A stretch of DNA of 64,000 nucleotides from Leifsonia virtsii (GCF_030433675.1 NZ_JAROCB010000004.1:248001-312000), one strand, 5' to 3'. Positions 19,201 through 27,330 are shown, counted from the stretch's first letter. Made by a program: numbers and translations. The notes: generated from the sequence alone by a model not told the origin.

Positions 19201-20581
19201 CGGTGACCCCGTGCCCTATCGATTCGAAGCGACGAACACCGGCACGGTCACCGTCTCGAGCGTGTCCATCGCAGACCCGCTGCCCGGCCTCTCCGGTCTC
19301 ACCTACGCGTGGCCCGGCACTCCCGGACGGCTGGCGCCGGGCGAGACGGTGACGGCGACCGCCACTTATCACCTCACCCAATCGGACGTCGACTCGGGCC
19401 ACGTGGTCAATACCGCCACGGCCACGGGGACGCCGACGTCGGGCCGGCCGGTCGTGTCGCCGCCGTCCGGCACCGACCTTCCCCTCGCCCCGGACGCCCG
19501 GGTGACGCTGGTCAAGTCGGTCGATGCCGCCTCGGTGAAGAACCCGGCACATGCCGGAGACGCGATCACGTATCGGTTCGAGGCCACGAACTCCGGCAAC
19601 GTCACCGTCAGCGACGTCTCGGTTCGCGATCACCGGCAGGGACTCTCGGCCCTGGTCTACTCCTGGCCCGGCGCGCCGGGGGAGCTGGCACCGGGTGAGC
19701 GCGTCACTGCGACGGCGACCTACGTGCTGACTCAGGACGACGTGGACGCCGGGCATGTGGCGAACTCGGCCACGGCGACGGGGACACCGCCGTCGGGGCA
19801 GCCTGTGACGTCACCGCCGTCGGACACGGACACGAACCTGCTCGCGGATGCGCGACTGGCGCTGACCAAGGCCGTCGACCCCGACTCGATCCCCGCGTCC
19901 GCTCGCGAGGGAGAGACGATCGTCTACACGTTCGAAGCGAAGAACACCGGCAATGTCACCGTGACCTCCGTGGCGATCTCCGACCCGCTGTCCGGGCTGT
20001 CCGCCCTCACCTACACGTGGCCGGGCACGCCTGGCCGGTTGGCTCCGGGTGAGACGGTCACGGCTACGGCGACGTACACCTTGACCCAGGCGGACGTGGA
20101 CGCAGGCCACCTCGCGAACACGGCGACGGCGGAAGGAACTCCGCCGTCCGGACCGCCGACCGTCTCGCCCCCGTCCGGCACGGATCTGCCCCTGCTGGCC
20201 GATCCGCAGCTCTACCTGACGAAGACCGTGGATGCGGGAGCCGTGAACGTCCCCGCACGCCTGGGCGACACCGTCACCTACCGGTTCGAGGCGACGAACC
20301 CCGGCAACGTCACCGTCACCGGAGTCGCGGTGACCGATCGCATGGCGGGCCTGTCGGCGCCGGTGTTCAGCTGGCCGGGCACGCCGGGGCAGTTGGCTCC
20401 GGGCGAGTCGGTGACGGCGACGGCGACCTACGTGCTGACCGGGGCGGACGTCTCGGCCGGCCACGTGGCGAACACCGCCACCGCGACGGGCACGCCGCCC
20501 ACCGGCTCCGCGCTCGAGACGCCGCCCGCGGCAGTGGACACGCCGCTGTCGCGGGAGGTCCTCCCCGCCGTCGCGGGCTGA
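16235..20581 (+). CDS. Large secreted protein with DUF11-type beta-sandwich repeats
   Basis: A 1448-residue exported protein. Start ATG 16235 has GGAAGG 7 bases upstream; residues 10-38 are an Arg-rich N-region and a hydrophobic signal/anchor (GGVLALACLVVGIIVAGYFV). Residues about 45-250 form a lectin- or galactose-binding-like beta domain, 255-365 a SpaA-like linker domain, 366-610 two DUF11-type domains (TYTVTVTNTGNSAF, TYTVTVQNTGSVDY), and 616-1441 seven repeats of exactly 118 residues. It stops 8 residues after the last repeat with no LPXTG motif, no C-terminal membrane helix and no charged tail, so no sortase anchor is visible. Probably a surface or released stalk-like protein; ligand unknown. 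A perfect terminator follows. Confidence 0.88.
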   Translation: MALGTTRRAIRSRRLRGGVLALACLVVGIIVAGYFVPQRFSNAATVAQVDCSTDPAIFSTGYAAATQSIGADGSSDERWTAAGGYTGFNYVNNHPSLAPTASASPSLPPGNAAYGPAYIGKMSSAWLNSPFNNAQWIAPSVPDPGTNQNQASGWGDFYFRYDFDLAPIVDPASFRLSMDWYADNTVRGVWVNSTLKTSNTTLPYTGKGFEAGSSLSTTLSGFVTGRNTILVQVGSASSAIGFLAQVKSTSLCPTLQVGKTVDGRVDASDQFVVEAKDDAGATTASVTTTGTQPSSTSPRAFVTPGKTYTITDSMAAGSASPASLYRGGLVCTGAKTGSLPVSGAHPTWTVTIPTIDDYSCTVTNTSHTYSLAKTASSTVAHPGEKVTYTVTVTNTGNSAFTAQDPASFTDDLSALLDDATYNGDASNGATVSRSTLTWSGPLAVGGTVVITYSVTVKDPVSGDGRMPNTAVGGSNCYLSCSSSVESAVQAYSVSKKASAATAGLGDRVTYTVTVQNTGSVDYTAANPVSLTDDLSQVLDDATYNDDATNGARVTGNTLSWSGALAAGKSISIVYSVTVNSPATGDRSLANAVVPTSPGGECAAADGCRTVTKASDPSIALTKQVDASAAHSPAKPGDVLTYTFSGTNSGNETLTGVTVKDPLPGLSALTYTWPGAAGTLAPGEAVTATARYTLTQRDIDAGHVTNAATSTGVPPSGTTVTSPQATTDTPLVNTPQLQLEKLADTSALSTPAAVGDTITYTFRGSNTGTVTLDGVSIADRLTGLSALTYTWPATPGQLAPGETVTATATYRVTQKDIDAGHIGNSATATGAPPTGASVTTPPAETDTLLVASPALVLAKTVEPGTAGTPARVGDTVAYRFEVTNTGNVSMSAVSVADPHPGLSPIVYTWPGAPGILLPGEKAVGTATYVLTQSDLDAGHVANAATAGGTPPSGAPVASPPAEADLPLSTDAQLALVKSVDPASIAAPAKVGDPVPYRFEATNTGTVTVSSVSIADPLPGLSGLTYAWPGTPGRLAPGETVTATATYHLTQSDVDSGHVVNTATATGTPTSGRPVVSPPSGTDLPLAPDARVTLVKSVDAASVKNPAHAGDAITYRFEATNSGNVTVSDVSVRDHRQGLSALVYSWPGAPGELAPGERVTATATYVLTQDDVDAGHVANSATATGTPPSGQPVTSPPSDTDTNLLADARLALTKAVDPDSIPASAREGETIVYTFEAKNTGNVTVTSVAISDPLSGLSALTYTWPGTPGRLAPGETVTATATYTLTQADVDAGHLANTATAEGTPPSGPPTVSPPSGTDLPLLADPQLYLTKTVDAGAVNVPARLGDTVTYRFEATNPGNVTVTGVAVTDRMAGLSAPVFSWPGTPGQLAPGESVTATATYVLTGADVSAGHVANTATATGTPPTGSALETPPAAVDTPLSREVLPAVAG
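18080..20557 (+). repeat. Seven tandem 354-bp repeats, no indels
   Basis: Units start at 18080, 18434, 18788, 19142, 19496, 19850 and 20204. The conserved GH[VIL].N.AT histidine codon falls at 18338, 18692, 19046, 19400, 19754, 20108 and 20462, each exactly 354 bp apart. Each unit contains V.YTF.{2}TN.GN.T, a WPG.PG.LAPGE.VTATATY strand pair and a TPPSG-rich linker. Sequences have diverged, so this is not a recent expansion. Confidence 0.95.
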
Positions 20582-20597
20582 CCACCCGCCGGCACAA

Positions 20598-20634
20598 GGA
20601 ACGCCCCTGACCTCGCGCAGGTCAGGGGCGTTCC
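20598..20634. terminator. Bidirectional terminator (16-bp perfect stem)
   Basis: Arms 20598-20613 and 20619-20634 are perfect inverted repeats around a 5-base loop, between the convergent repeat-protein gene and the response regulator gene. Confidence 0.85.
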
Positions 20635-20652
20635 GCCCGGGCGTTCGCCCGG

Positions 20653-21306
20653 TCAGTCGTTCTGCAGCAGGATGCCGTCCTGGATGGCACGCTTCCTCAG
20701 CGCCACCTTCGTGCCGACGTCGTAGCCCGCGACGCGATACTTCTCACGGATCCGCTTGAGGTAGCTCTTCGCCGTCTCATCCGAGATCCCCAGCTGGAAG
20801 GCGACCGCCTTCACCGGCTCACCCGCGCCGTACAGCGCCATGACCCGGCGCTCCTGCGCGCTCAGCTTGGGGGCACCGCCGGCCTCACCGGCGTTCAGCG
20901 CGAGATCCAGCTCGGCCGAGATGAACGACTCGCCCTTCTGGGCGGCGCGGATCGCCTCGACGATCATCTCCGCGTCCTCGCTCTTCACCAGGTAGCCCAT
21001 CGCGCCGGCCGCGAGAGCCTCGCGCACCACCGCCGGCTCCGAGTACGTGCTCATCAGCACCGTCGCGACCCCGGTCGTCTTCAACGTCGACAGCTTCAGG
21101 GAGATCGGGATGTTGTCCTTCAGATCCAGGTCGAGCAGCACGACATCCACCGGGAACTCCGGGTGCGTCAGCAACTCGGGCCAGCTGGCGACGGCGGCCA
21201 CCATGCTGATGTCGTCCGCCGCGTTGCGGATCCACTCCGTCAGTGCGCCGAGCAGCATCTTGTGGTCGTCCACGATGGCGATTCGAATGGGCGGTTCCTC
21301 GCTCAT
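20653..21306 (-). CDS. NarL/LuxR-type response regulator
   Basis: A 217-residue two-component regulator. The receiver domain (residues 1-120) has the acidic pair in IAIVDDHKMLL, phospho-acceptor Asp59 in VVLLDLDL and the switch Lys in GYLVKSED. The C-terminal LuxR HTH (about 150-212) reads LSAQERRVMALYGAGEPVKAVAFQLGISDETAKSYLKRI. It is the last gene of a three-gene operon behind a histidine kinase and a kinase-like membrane protein, 33 bases after the latter. Its neighbour across a terminator is the giant secreted protein, a possible but unproven target. Confidence 0.93.
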   Translation of the reverse strand: MSEEPPIRIAIVDDHKMLLGALTEWIRNAADDISMVAAVASWPELLTHPEFPVDVVLLDLDLKDNIPISLKLSTLKTTGVATVLMSTYSEPAVVREALAAGAMGYLVKSEDAEMIVEAIRAAQKGESFISAELDLALNAGEAGGAPKLSAQERRVMALYGAGEPVKAVAFQLGISDETAKSYLKRIREKYRVAGYDVGTKVALRKRAIQDGILLQND

Positions 21307-21339
21307 GGCCTGCCTTTCTCCGTCACGGTCGCGCCGGGC

Positions 21340-22557
21340 TCAGCCCAGCTCACCTGAGGGGTCGCTCACTGTCGTGATCTCGATGCGCAGAGTCGTCCCG
21401 GAGAACGACTCGACATAGCGGCCCACCTTACGGATAGCTTGCCATGCCGCAGGGTCTACCCCGTTTCGCGGCACACCGCTGGTTTCGATGACGATCTGCA
21501 TGGTCGCGCCCGGGTTCGCCGTGCGCGGATACGTCCCGACGGGCCGCGAGAGGTCGAGCGTGAGCGTCCGCGGCTGGCCGGAGCCCGCGCGCACCGGGTC
21601 GCTGATGAGCAGCCAGACAGCCGTGAGGAGGCCGTCGCGCTGGTCCCGCTTCAGGCCCGCGGCCAGGCCATCGGCGTCCGTCAGTGTCACCGTCGGCCCG
21701 AGTAGCGCCGACTCCGTGACCGCGTGGTACAGCCACGTCTCCTTGCGGCCCTGGATGAGGTGCAGCCGCAGCTCGGTGGCGAGGGTGGCCGCCGCATCCG
21801 CGGTGTCCTCGTCCAGGGGCAGACCCGTCCGGCCGGTGGCGACGCCGTCGAGGAGCCGCTCGGCGGCGAGGTCGAGGCGCGCGAGCTCCTCCGACGCGAG
21901 CATCCCGATCGCGTAGCCGGGGGACGCGACCGTGCTCTGCACCTGCACGAGGTCGAGTTCGAGCTGCACGAGGGTGCGGAGCGAGCGCACGATCTGCACG
22001 CCGACCAGCGGCGGCCCGACCGCGATCGCGACCGTCACCAGGCCCGGCCCCAGCAGCTGCGGGTCCGCGAGCGACCGCCAGATCTCCACGACGATCAGCA
22101 CCACGCCGAGTGCAGCCGACGCCAGTACGATGTCGCGCGCCGGGCGCACCGGCGCGCAGAGCAGCAGCGCCGGCCCCACCGCCGCGGCCGCGGTGAGCGG
22201 GACCACCGCGCCGCCGATCGGCCACGTGCCCGCGATATCCAGTGCGACCGCGGCCGCCCACAGGCCGAGCGCGCTCAGGAACAGCCACAGCGGCAGCTCG
22301 TCCGGCAGCCGGAAGCGCAGCACGAGCGCTGCGACGAGCGTCACGGCGACGAGCACCCAGGCGGTCACCGTCAGGCCGAGCATCGGGTACTCCGGCACGT
22401 TGAGCGCGAACAGCACGAGCAGGAACGCGATCAGGGCGACCGTCGCGACGTTGAAGCCGAGGTCGAGCCGGGCACGGCTGAGCGCATCCCGCTCGTCGCC
22501 CGCGCTCCCGCGCCCGAGCGTCCGCCGCGGCACCGTGCGCTCATCCACCCCGGTCAC
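21340..22557 (-). CDS. Membrane sensor-like protein with degenerate kinase half
   Basis: A 405-residue protein: about eight hydrophobic segments fill residues 35-200, followed by a soluble half. In the place where a DHp helix is expected (about 225-300) there is no H-D phospho-acceptor motif, and the C-terminal part ends in a strand like LRIEITTV without N, G1 or G2 boxes. It overlaps the 3' end of the true kinase by 4 bases (ATGA), so the two are [12 protein letters not shown]. Best reading is a pseudokinase or accessory sensor that partners the kinase; it could also be an unrelated membrane protein. Confidence 0.7.
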   Translation of the reverse strand: MTGVDERTVPRRTLGRGSAGDERDALSRARLDLGFNVATVALIAFLLVLFALNVPEYPMLGLTVTAWVLVAVTLVAALVLRFRLPDELPLWLFLSALGLWAAAVALDIAGTWPIGGAVVPLTAAAAVGPALLLCAPVRPARDIVLASAALGVVLIVVEIWRSLADPQLLGPGLVTVAIAVGPPLVGVQIVRSLRTLVQLELDLVQVQSTVASPGYAIGMLASEELARLDLAAERLLDGVATGRTGLPLDEDTADAAATLATELRLHLIQGRKETWLYHAVTESALLGPTVTLTDADGLAAGLKRDQRDGLLTAVWLLISDPVRAGSGQPRTLTLDLSRPVGTYPRTANPGATMQIVIETSGVPRNGVDPAAWQAIRKVGRYVESFSGTTLRIEITTVSDPSGELG

Positions 22558-23720
22558 TTCGGCACCTCCAGCACGACGGTCGTCCCGCTGCCGGGCGACG
22601 AGAACAGGCGGGCGTTCCCGCCGACGTCACGCAGCCGGGCCACGATCGACTCGGTGAAGCCGAGCCTGCCGGTGTCGATCGTCGCGACGTCGAAGCCCTT
22701 GCCCGCGTCCGTCACCATGGCGCGCACGTTGGTCTCGTCATCGGTGATCGTCACGTGCGCCTCGTTCACGCCGGAGTGCCTCCGCACGTTCTCCAGGCAC
22801 TCGCCGAGCGCGAGCAGGAACGCATCGAGCACGTCGCTCGGCAGGAGCACCTGACCGGCGCCGTGCCAGTTGACCTCGAGCCCCATGCGACGGAAACGCT
22901 GCTTCACCGACTCCAGGGTGTTCCCGAGGGTGGACTCCTCGACCGGCTTGAGCTTGTAGTCGCCGGAGCGCGCCGGGTCGGGGGTGAAGCCGAGCCGCAG
23001 CTGCCGCAGCAGCGCCGCATCCTCTGCCGCCTGCTCCCGCAGGGCGCTGTGGCTGACGCCGACGCCCGAGTGCGCTAGCAGGGTCAGGGTGGCCAGCACT
23101 GTGTCGTGCAGCAGGCGCGCGCTCTGCCGGCGGCGCGCCTCCGTCTCGCTCGCCTGCCGCTCCACCCGGTATGCGCGGCTCATCGTCGAGATCCGCTTGA
23201 GCGTGCGGGGGACCGTGCGCGCCAGCCAGATGCCGGTCGCGGTCAGCACGATCCAGCCGGTGACGGTGAAGACGAGCGGTTCGACCAGCCGCGAACCCGT
23301 CAGCCACAGGGTCAGGCCGAGTGCTGCGATCGTCGCCGCGGCCGACACGACGAGCAGCAGCACGCGGGAGCGGGACGAGACGGCCGGCACGCTCACGCAC
23401 GCGACGCCGGCGGCGCCGATCACGCCGACGGCGCTGATGGCCGACGGGCCGAGCGCGGTCCCCGGCAGCAGGTGCAGCAGGATGAGCGCGACACCCGCGA
23501 CGACGATCACCCACATCCACAGCGTGAGCCGCAGCAGCGAGGCGAGCTGCCACTGCGCGTAGGCGAGGCAGACCAGGAGCACCACCGACGCCAGGTACAG
23601 CGCGATCGGGAGGGAGCCCGGCACGCTGAGGCAGATGAGGGCGGTCGCGGTCGCGGTCAGCCCGACGCTGCGGGCGGTGGAGGCGAGGAGGCGATCACGC
23701 TCCTTCTGGATGCGCGACAT
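22554..23720 (-). CDS. Sensor histidine kinase (HisKA_3/NarX-like)
   Basis: A 388-residue kinase. Residues 1-170 contain about six hydrophobic segments with short loops, so the sensor is membrane-embedded. The phospho-acceptor is His205 in ARLLHDTVLATLTLLAH, the HisKA_3 type with HD. The ATPase domain (about 290-388) shows ALGECLENVRRHSGVNEAHV (N box) and AMVTDAGKGFD (G1) and ends with FSSPGSGTTVVLEV. First gene of the operon with a second sensor-like gene and a LuxR-type regulator. Signal unknown. Confidence 0.9.
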   Translation of the reverse strand: MSRIQKERDRLLASTARSVGLTATATALICLSVPGSLPIALYLASVVLLVCLAYAQWQLASLLRLTLWMWVIVVAGVALILLHLLPGTALGPSAISAVGVIGAAGVACVSVPAVSSRSRVLLLVVSAAATIAALGLTLWLTGSRLVEPLVFTVTGWIVLTATGIWLARTVPRTLKRISTMSRAYRVERQASETEARRRQSARLLHDTVLATLTLLAHSGVGVSHSALREQAAEDAALLRQLRLGFTPDPARSGDYKLKPVEESTLGNTLESVKQRFRRMGLEVNWHGAGQVLLPSDVLDAFLLALGECLENVRRHSGVNEAHVTITDDETNVRAMVTDAGKGFDVATIDTGRLGFTESIVARLRDVGGNARLFSSPGSGTTVVLEVPK

Positions 23721-23735
23721 GCCCCTCCATCTCCG

Positions 23736-24941
23736 TCATTCCGTCAGGAGCCGCCTCAGCTGCGTGCTGACGGCGTCGTCCTCGATCAGGAACCCGTCGT
23801 GGCCGAAGTCCGAGCGGATCACCACTGGAACTCTACCGTCCAGCGTGTCCGGAACGTGGTAGGCGATCTGCTCCTGACCCTCGACGGGGAACAGCCGGTC
23901 GCTGTCGATGCCGACGACGAGCGTGCGGGCGGTCACGCGCGATAGGGCCGCCGCGAGCCCGCCGCGGCCGCGGCCGACGTCGTGGGAGTTCATCGCCTCC
24001 ACCAGGGTGAGGTAGCTGTTCGCGTCGAACCGGCGGGTGAACTTGTTGCCGTGGAAGTCGAGGTACGACTCGACGGCGAACCGGCCGCCGCCGCCGAGCG
24101 GGCTGATGCCGCTCTGCCAGGCGCGCTGGAACCGCTCGTTGAGCTCCGACGGGCTGCGGTAGTTCAGCAGCGCCATCCGCCGGGCGAGCGCGAGCCCCCG
24201 GTGCGGTCCGTCGCCGTCCTCCGCGTCGTAGTACTGGCCGCCGCGGAACAGCGGGTCGGTGCGCACCGCCTCGATCTGCACCGAGTTGAGGGCGATCTGG
24301 TCGGCGGTCGAGTACGGGGGAGCGGCGATCACCGCGAGGCGCTCGACGCGGTCGGGGAACATGACGGCCCACTCCAGAGCCTGCATGCCGCCCATCGAGC
24401 CGCCGACGACCGCGCCCCAGCGCTCGATGCCGAGGGCATCGGCCAGCGCCGCCTGCGCGTTCACCTGGTCCCGGATGGTCGTGAACGGGAAGCGCGCACC
24501 CCACTCGGCCCCGTCCGGGGCGAGTGAGGCCGGGCCGGTCGTGCCCTGGCAGCCGCCGAGCATGTTGGGTGCGACGACGAACCAGCGGTCGGTGTCGATC
24601 GCCTTGCCCGGGCCGATGATGCCCTGCCACCAGCCGGGCGTCGGGTGGCCGCGGCCGGCGGAACCGGTCGCGTGCGAGTCGCCGGTGAGGGCGTGCAGCA
24701 CGAGCAGCGCGTTGTTGCGTTCGGGCGACAGTTCGCCCCAGGTCTCGTAGGCGACCCGGACGAACGGGAGGCTCTCGCCGCTCTCGAACGCGAACGCCCC
24801 GATGCCGGCGAACTCGCGGTCGCCGGGCGGGTCGGACTCCTTCCACGCACCGCTCGCCGGAGGCTTGCCGAGCAGCGTCCTCGCCTGCGCCTCCGTGATG
24901 AAACTCGACGGCGCCGTGTCGGCCGATGTCTGCCACTCCAT
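23736..24941 (-). CDS. metX: Homoserine O-acetyltransferase
   Basis: A 401-residue alpha/beta-hydrolase-fold acyltransferase that activates homoserine for methionine synthesis. Visible: PFVRVAYETWGEL near 45, NALLVLHALTGDSHATG near 65 and the nucleophile Ser182 in VVGGSMGGMQALEW; the Asp is in VVGIDSDRLFP and the His in SDFGHDGFLIE near the C-terminus. MetX supplies the substrate of MetY at 25912-27234; the two are separated by a channel gene on the same strand. ATG 24941 has no strong ribosome site but AAGAAT 7 bases upstream may be a -10 box. Whether acetyl or succinyl is transferred cannot be decided by motif alone; acetyl is usual in actinobacteria. Confidence 0.94.
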   Translation of the reverse strand: MEWQTSADTAPSSFITEAQARTLLGKPPASGAWKESDPPGDREFAGIGAFAFESGESLPFVRVAYETWGELSPERNNALLVLHALTGDSHATGSAGRGHPTPGWWQGIIGPGKAIDTDRWFVVAPNMLGGCQGTTGPASLAPDGAEWGARFPFTTIRDQVNAQAALADALGIERWGAVVGGSMGGMQALEWAVMFPDRVERLAVIAAPPYSTADQIALNSVQIEAVRTDPLFRGGQYYDAEDGDGPHRGLALARRMALLNYRSPSELNERFQRAWQSGISPLGGGGRFAVESYLDFHGNKFTRRFDANSYLTLVEAMNSHDVGRGRGGLAAALSRVTARTLVVGIDSDRLFPVEGQEQIAYHVPDTLDGRVPVVIRSDFGHDGFLIEDDAVSTQLRRLLTE

Positions 24942-24981
24942 GAGCCCATTCTTCCCGAGCGCGGGGAACGGGACCGAAGTG

Positions 24982-25791
24982 TTACGACCCGTCCGTCTCG
25001 GCGAGCAGCCGGCGGAGTTCCGCGCTCGCCGCCTCCGACTGGGCGAGCAGTGCGCGGAGGCGGTCGGCGGTCGGTCCCGGCCGGGTCTCGCCGGCGTCGG
25101 GCGGCTGCTCCGTCTCGCCGCCGCGCCGCGGACCGAGGAAGAGGTTGGCGAGGTATCCGGTGAAGGTGCCGAAGATGCCGACGCCGACGATGATGATCAC
25201 GGTCCCGATCAGCCGGCCGGCGTTGGTGACGGGGTACTGGTCGCCGTACCCGACGGTGGAGATCGTGACGATCGTGTACCAGAGCGCGTCGGAGGCGGAG
25301 CGGATGTTGGAGCCGTCCGCGTCCTCCTCCACGGCGAGGATCGACAGGCTGCCGAACTGCAGCACCAGGATGCCGAGCAGCAGCAGCGTCATCAGGGCGC
25401 TGTTCGCGCGGTCGTGCAGCAGCGTCCTCCCGACTGCGCGGATGCCGACCTGGCGCAGCAGCCGCACCACGCGGAGCAGCCGGAAGACGCGGAGGACCTT
25501 CAGCTGCGCGAACGGCAGGCTCGCCAGCAGGTCGGCCCAGCCGAAGCCGCGGAAGAAGTACCGTCCGGCCGACGGCGCCGTCAGCAGCCGGTACAGGAAG
25601 TCGCCGAGGAAGATCACGCTGAACAGCGCGTTCATGGCCGACAGGATCAGCTGCAGGGAGGGATCGGAGGCGAACGCGTACATGAGCACGAGGTTCGCGA
25701 TCGAGAGGATCGAGAGAAGGCCGATGAAGATCTCGTAGGCGGTGTTCTTCAGTTCGGAGCGGACCTTCCTCGCCCCGCGTGGTGTGGTCAT
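24982..25791 (-). CDS. Voltage-gated-type potassium channel (KcsA/Kv fold)
   Basis: A 269-residue six-helix ion-transport protein. Four voltage-sensor-like helices occupy about residues 20-140; S4 is Arg-rich (LKVLRVFRLLRVVRLLRQVG near 115-135). The pore follows with selectivity filter TVGYGD at 179-184 and a last helix near 205-225. The cytoplasmic tail has a coiled-coil-like segment (LRALLAQSEAASAELRRLLAET). Start ATG 25791 is chosen over an upstream in-frame ATG because it gives a normal short N-terminus. It sits between metX and metY, with no evident functional link. Confidence 0.9.
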   Translation of the reverse strand: MTTPRGARKVRSELKNTAYEIFIGLLSILSIANLVLMYAFASDPSLQLILSAMNALFSVIFLGDFLYRLLTAPSAGRYFFRGFGWADLLASLPFAQLKVLRVFRLLRVVRLLRQVGIRAVGRTLLHDRANSALMTLLLLGILVLQFGSLSILAVEEDADGSNIRSASDALWYTIVTISTVGYGDQYPVTNAGRLIGTVIIIVGVGIFGTFTGYLANLFLGPRRGGETEQPPDAGETRPGPTADRLRALLAQSEAASAELRRLLAETDGS

Positions 25792-25846
25792 GGCCACATT
25801 GTGCTGCCGCGGTCCGCGCCGCGAGGAGACACCATCCACTGCCGAC

Positions 25847-25896
25847 TACACGAAGAGTGCACGCAGAACCGGGGTTCTGCGTGCACTCTTCGTGTA
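25847..25896. terminator. Perfect 24-bp inverted repeat after metY
   Basis: Arms 25847-25870 and 25873-25896 are perfectly complementary with a 2-base centre, and outer flanks continue to pair at 8 of 11 positions. It lies 15 bases after the metY stop and upstream of the channel gene. Probable terminator; it may belong to a dispersed palindrome family. Confidence 0.65.
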
Positions 25897-25911
25897 CTCG
25901 ACGGTGGGGGG

Positions 25912-27234
25912 TTACGCGCGCGCGGCCTCCACGACCGAGCGGGCGGCGGCGAGGCCGGCGGACAGGTCGGCCTTCAGGTCGTCGATGTTCTCCAGCCCGA
26001 CCGAGAGGCGCACCAGGCCGGGGGTCACGCCCGCGGTCAGCTGCTGCTCCGGGGTGAGCTGCGAGTGCGTGGTCGACGCCGGGTGGATGACGAGGCTGCG
26101 GACGTCTCCGATGTTCGCCAGGTGGCTGAACAGCGAGAGGTTGTCGACGAGGGCAGCGCCCGCGTCCACACCGCCCTTGAGCTCGAACGACAGCACCGCG
26201 CCGACGCCCTTGGGGGCGTACTTGTTGGCGGCCGCGTACCACGGGCTCGTCGGCAGACCCGAGTAGTTCACCGAGGCGACGTCGGGGTGCGCCTCGAGGA
26301 ACTCGGCGATCTCCTGCGCGTTCTGCGTGTGCCGCTCGACGCGCAGCGACAGCGTCTCGATGCCCTGGATGAGCTGCCAGGCGCTCGCCGGGGCGATCGC
26401 CGAGCCGAGGTCGCGCAGCAGCTGCACGCGGGCCTTGATGATGTAGGCGAGGCCGTCGCCGACCGCGGCCGTGTAGCTCGCGCCGTGGTACGACGGGTCC
26501 GGCTCGGTGAGGCCCGGGAACTTCGCCACGTTCTTCGACCACTCGAAGCTGCCGCCGTCGACGATGATGCCGCCGATGACCGTGCCGTGGCCGCCGAGGA
26601 ACTTGGTGGCCGAGTGGACGACGATGTCGGCGCCGTGCTCGAACGGGCGGATGAGGTACGGCGTCGCGATCGTGTTGTCGACGATCAGCGGAACGCCCGC
26701 CTCGTGCGCCACGTCGGCGACCAGGGCGATGTCGAGGATGTTGATCTTCGGGTTGCCGATCGTCTCCGCGAAGAACAGCTTGGTGTTCGGGCGGACGGCG
26801 CGGCGCCACTCGTCGGCGTCGTCCTGGTTCTCGACGAACGTGGTCTCGATGCCCAGCTTGGCGAGCGTGTACTTGAACAGGTTGTACGTGCCGCCGTAGA
26901 TCGAGCTGGAGGAGACGATGTGGTCGCCCGCCTGCGCGATGTTGAGCACCGCGAAGGTCTCGGCCGCCTGGCCGGAGGCGACGAGGAGGGCCCCGGTGCC
27001 CCCTTCGAGCGCGGCGACGCGCTCCTCGACGACGGCCTGCGTGGGGTTCTGGATGCGCGTGTAGATGTTGCCGAACTCGGCAAGCGCGAACAGGTTCTTG
27101 GCGTGCTCCGCGTTGTTGAACACGTAGGAGGTGGTCTGGTAGATCGGGGTCGCCCGGGCGTTGGTCACCGGGTCCGGCGCGGCGCCGGAGTGGATCTGCT
27201 TCGTCTCGAACTGCCATTCGGCGGCGTCGGTCAT
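25912..27234 (-). CDS. metY: O-acetylhomoserine sulfhydrylase
   Basis: A 440-residue PLP enzyme of the Cys/Met-metabolism family that forms homocysteine from O-acetylhomoserine and sulfide. Start motif FETKQIHSGAAPDPVTNARATPIYQTTSYVF; PLP-phosphate site SSSIYGGTYNLF near 112; Asp-containing VDNTIATPYLIRPFEHGAD near 185; Schiff-base Lys211 in VHSATKFLGGHGT. Length fits MetY rather than the shorter MetB. Start ATG 27234 is the usual family start; an in-frame ATG 24 bases upstream is possible. The upstream region (about 108 bases to a divergent gene) shows no SAM riboswitch. Confidence 0.94.
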   Translation of the reverse strand: MTDAAEWQFETKQIHSGAAPDPVTNARATPIYQTTSYVFNNAEHAKNLFALAEFGNIYTRIQNPTQAVVEERVAALEGGTGALLVASGQAAETFAVLNIAQAGDHIVSSSSIYGGTYNLFKYTLAKLGIETTFVENQDDADEWRRAVRPNTKLFFAETIGNPKINILDIALVADVAHEAGVPLIVDNTIATPYLIRPFEHGADIVVHSATKFLGGHGTVIGGIIVDGGSFEWSKNVAKFPGLTEPDPSYHGASYTAAVGDGLAYIIKARVQLLRDLGSAIAPASAWQLIQGIETLSLRVERHTQNAQEIAEFLEAHPDVASVNYSGLPTSPWYAAANKYAPKGVGAVLSFELKGGVDAGAALVDNLSLFSHLANIGDVRSLVIHPASTTHSQLTPEQQLTAGVTPGLVRLSVGLENIDDLKADLSAGLAAARSVVEAARA

Positions 27235-27330
27235 GGCTTCTCTCTTTCGGGTAGGCATGTGGGCGGGTCGTAGGAAGGCTATTCGCGTCACCGCGCGCGG
27301 GCAACGCCTCCGAAACACGCCGTAACCCGC

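Noticed and set aside
20582-20640. Frameshifted LPXTG anchor after the repeat protein
   Set aside because: No LPXTG or hydrophobic segment is encoded in any frame after the stop; the perfect terminator begins 17 bases later.
24461-27304. A 947-codon minus-strand frame across metX, the channel and metY
   Set aside because: Arg/Pro/Ala-rich out-of-frame reading of three well-defined genes.
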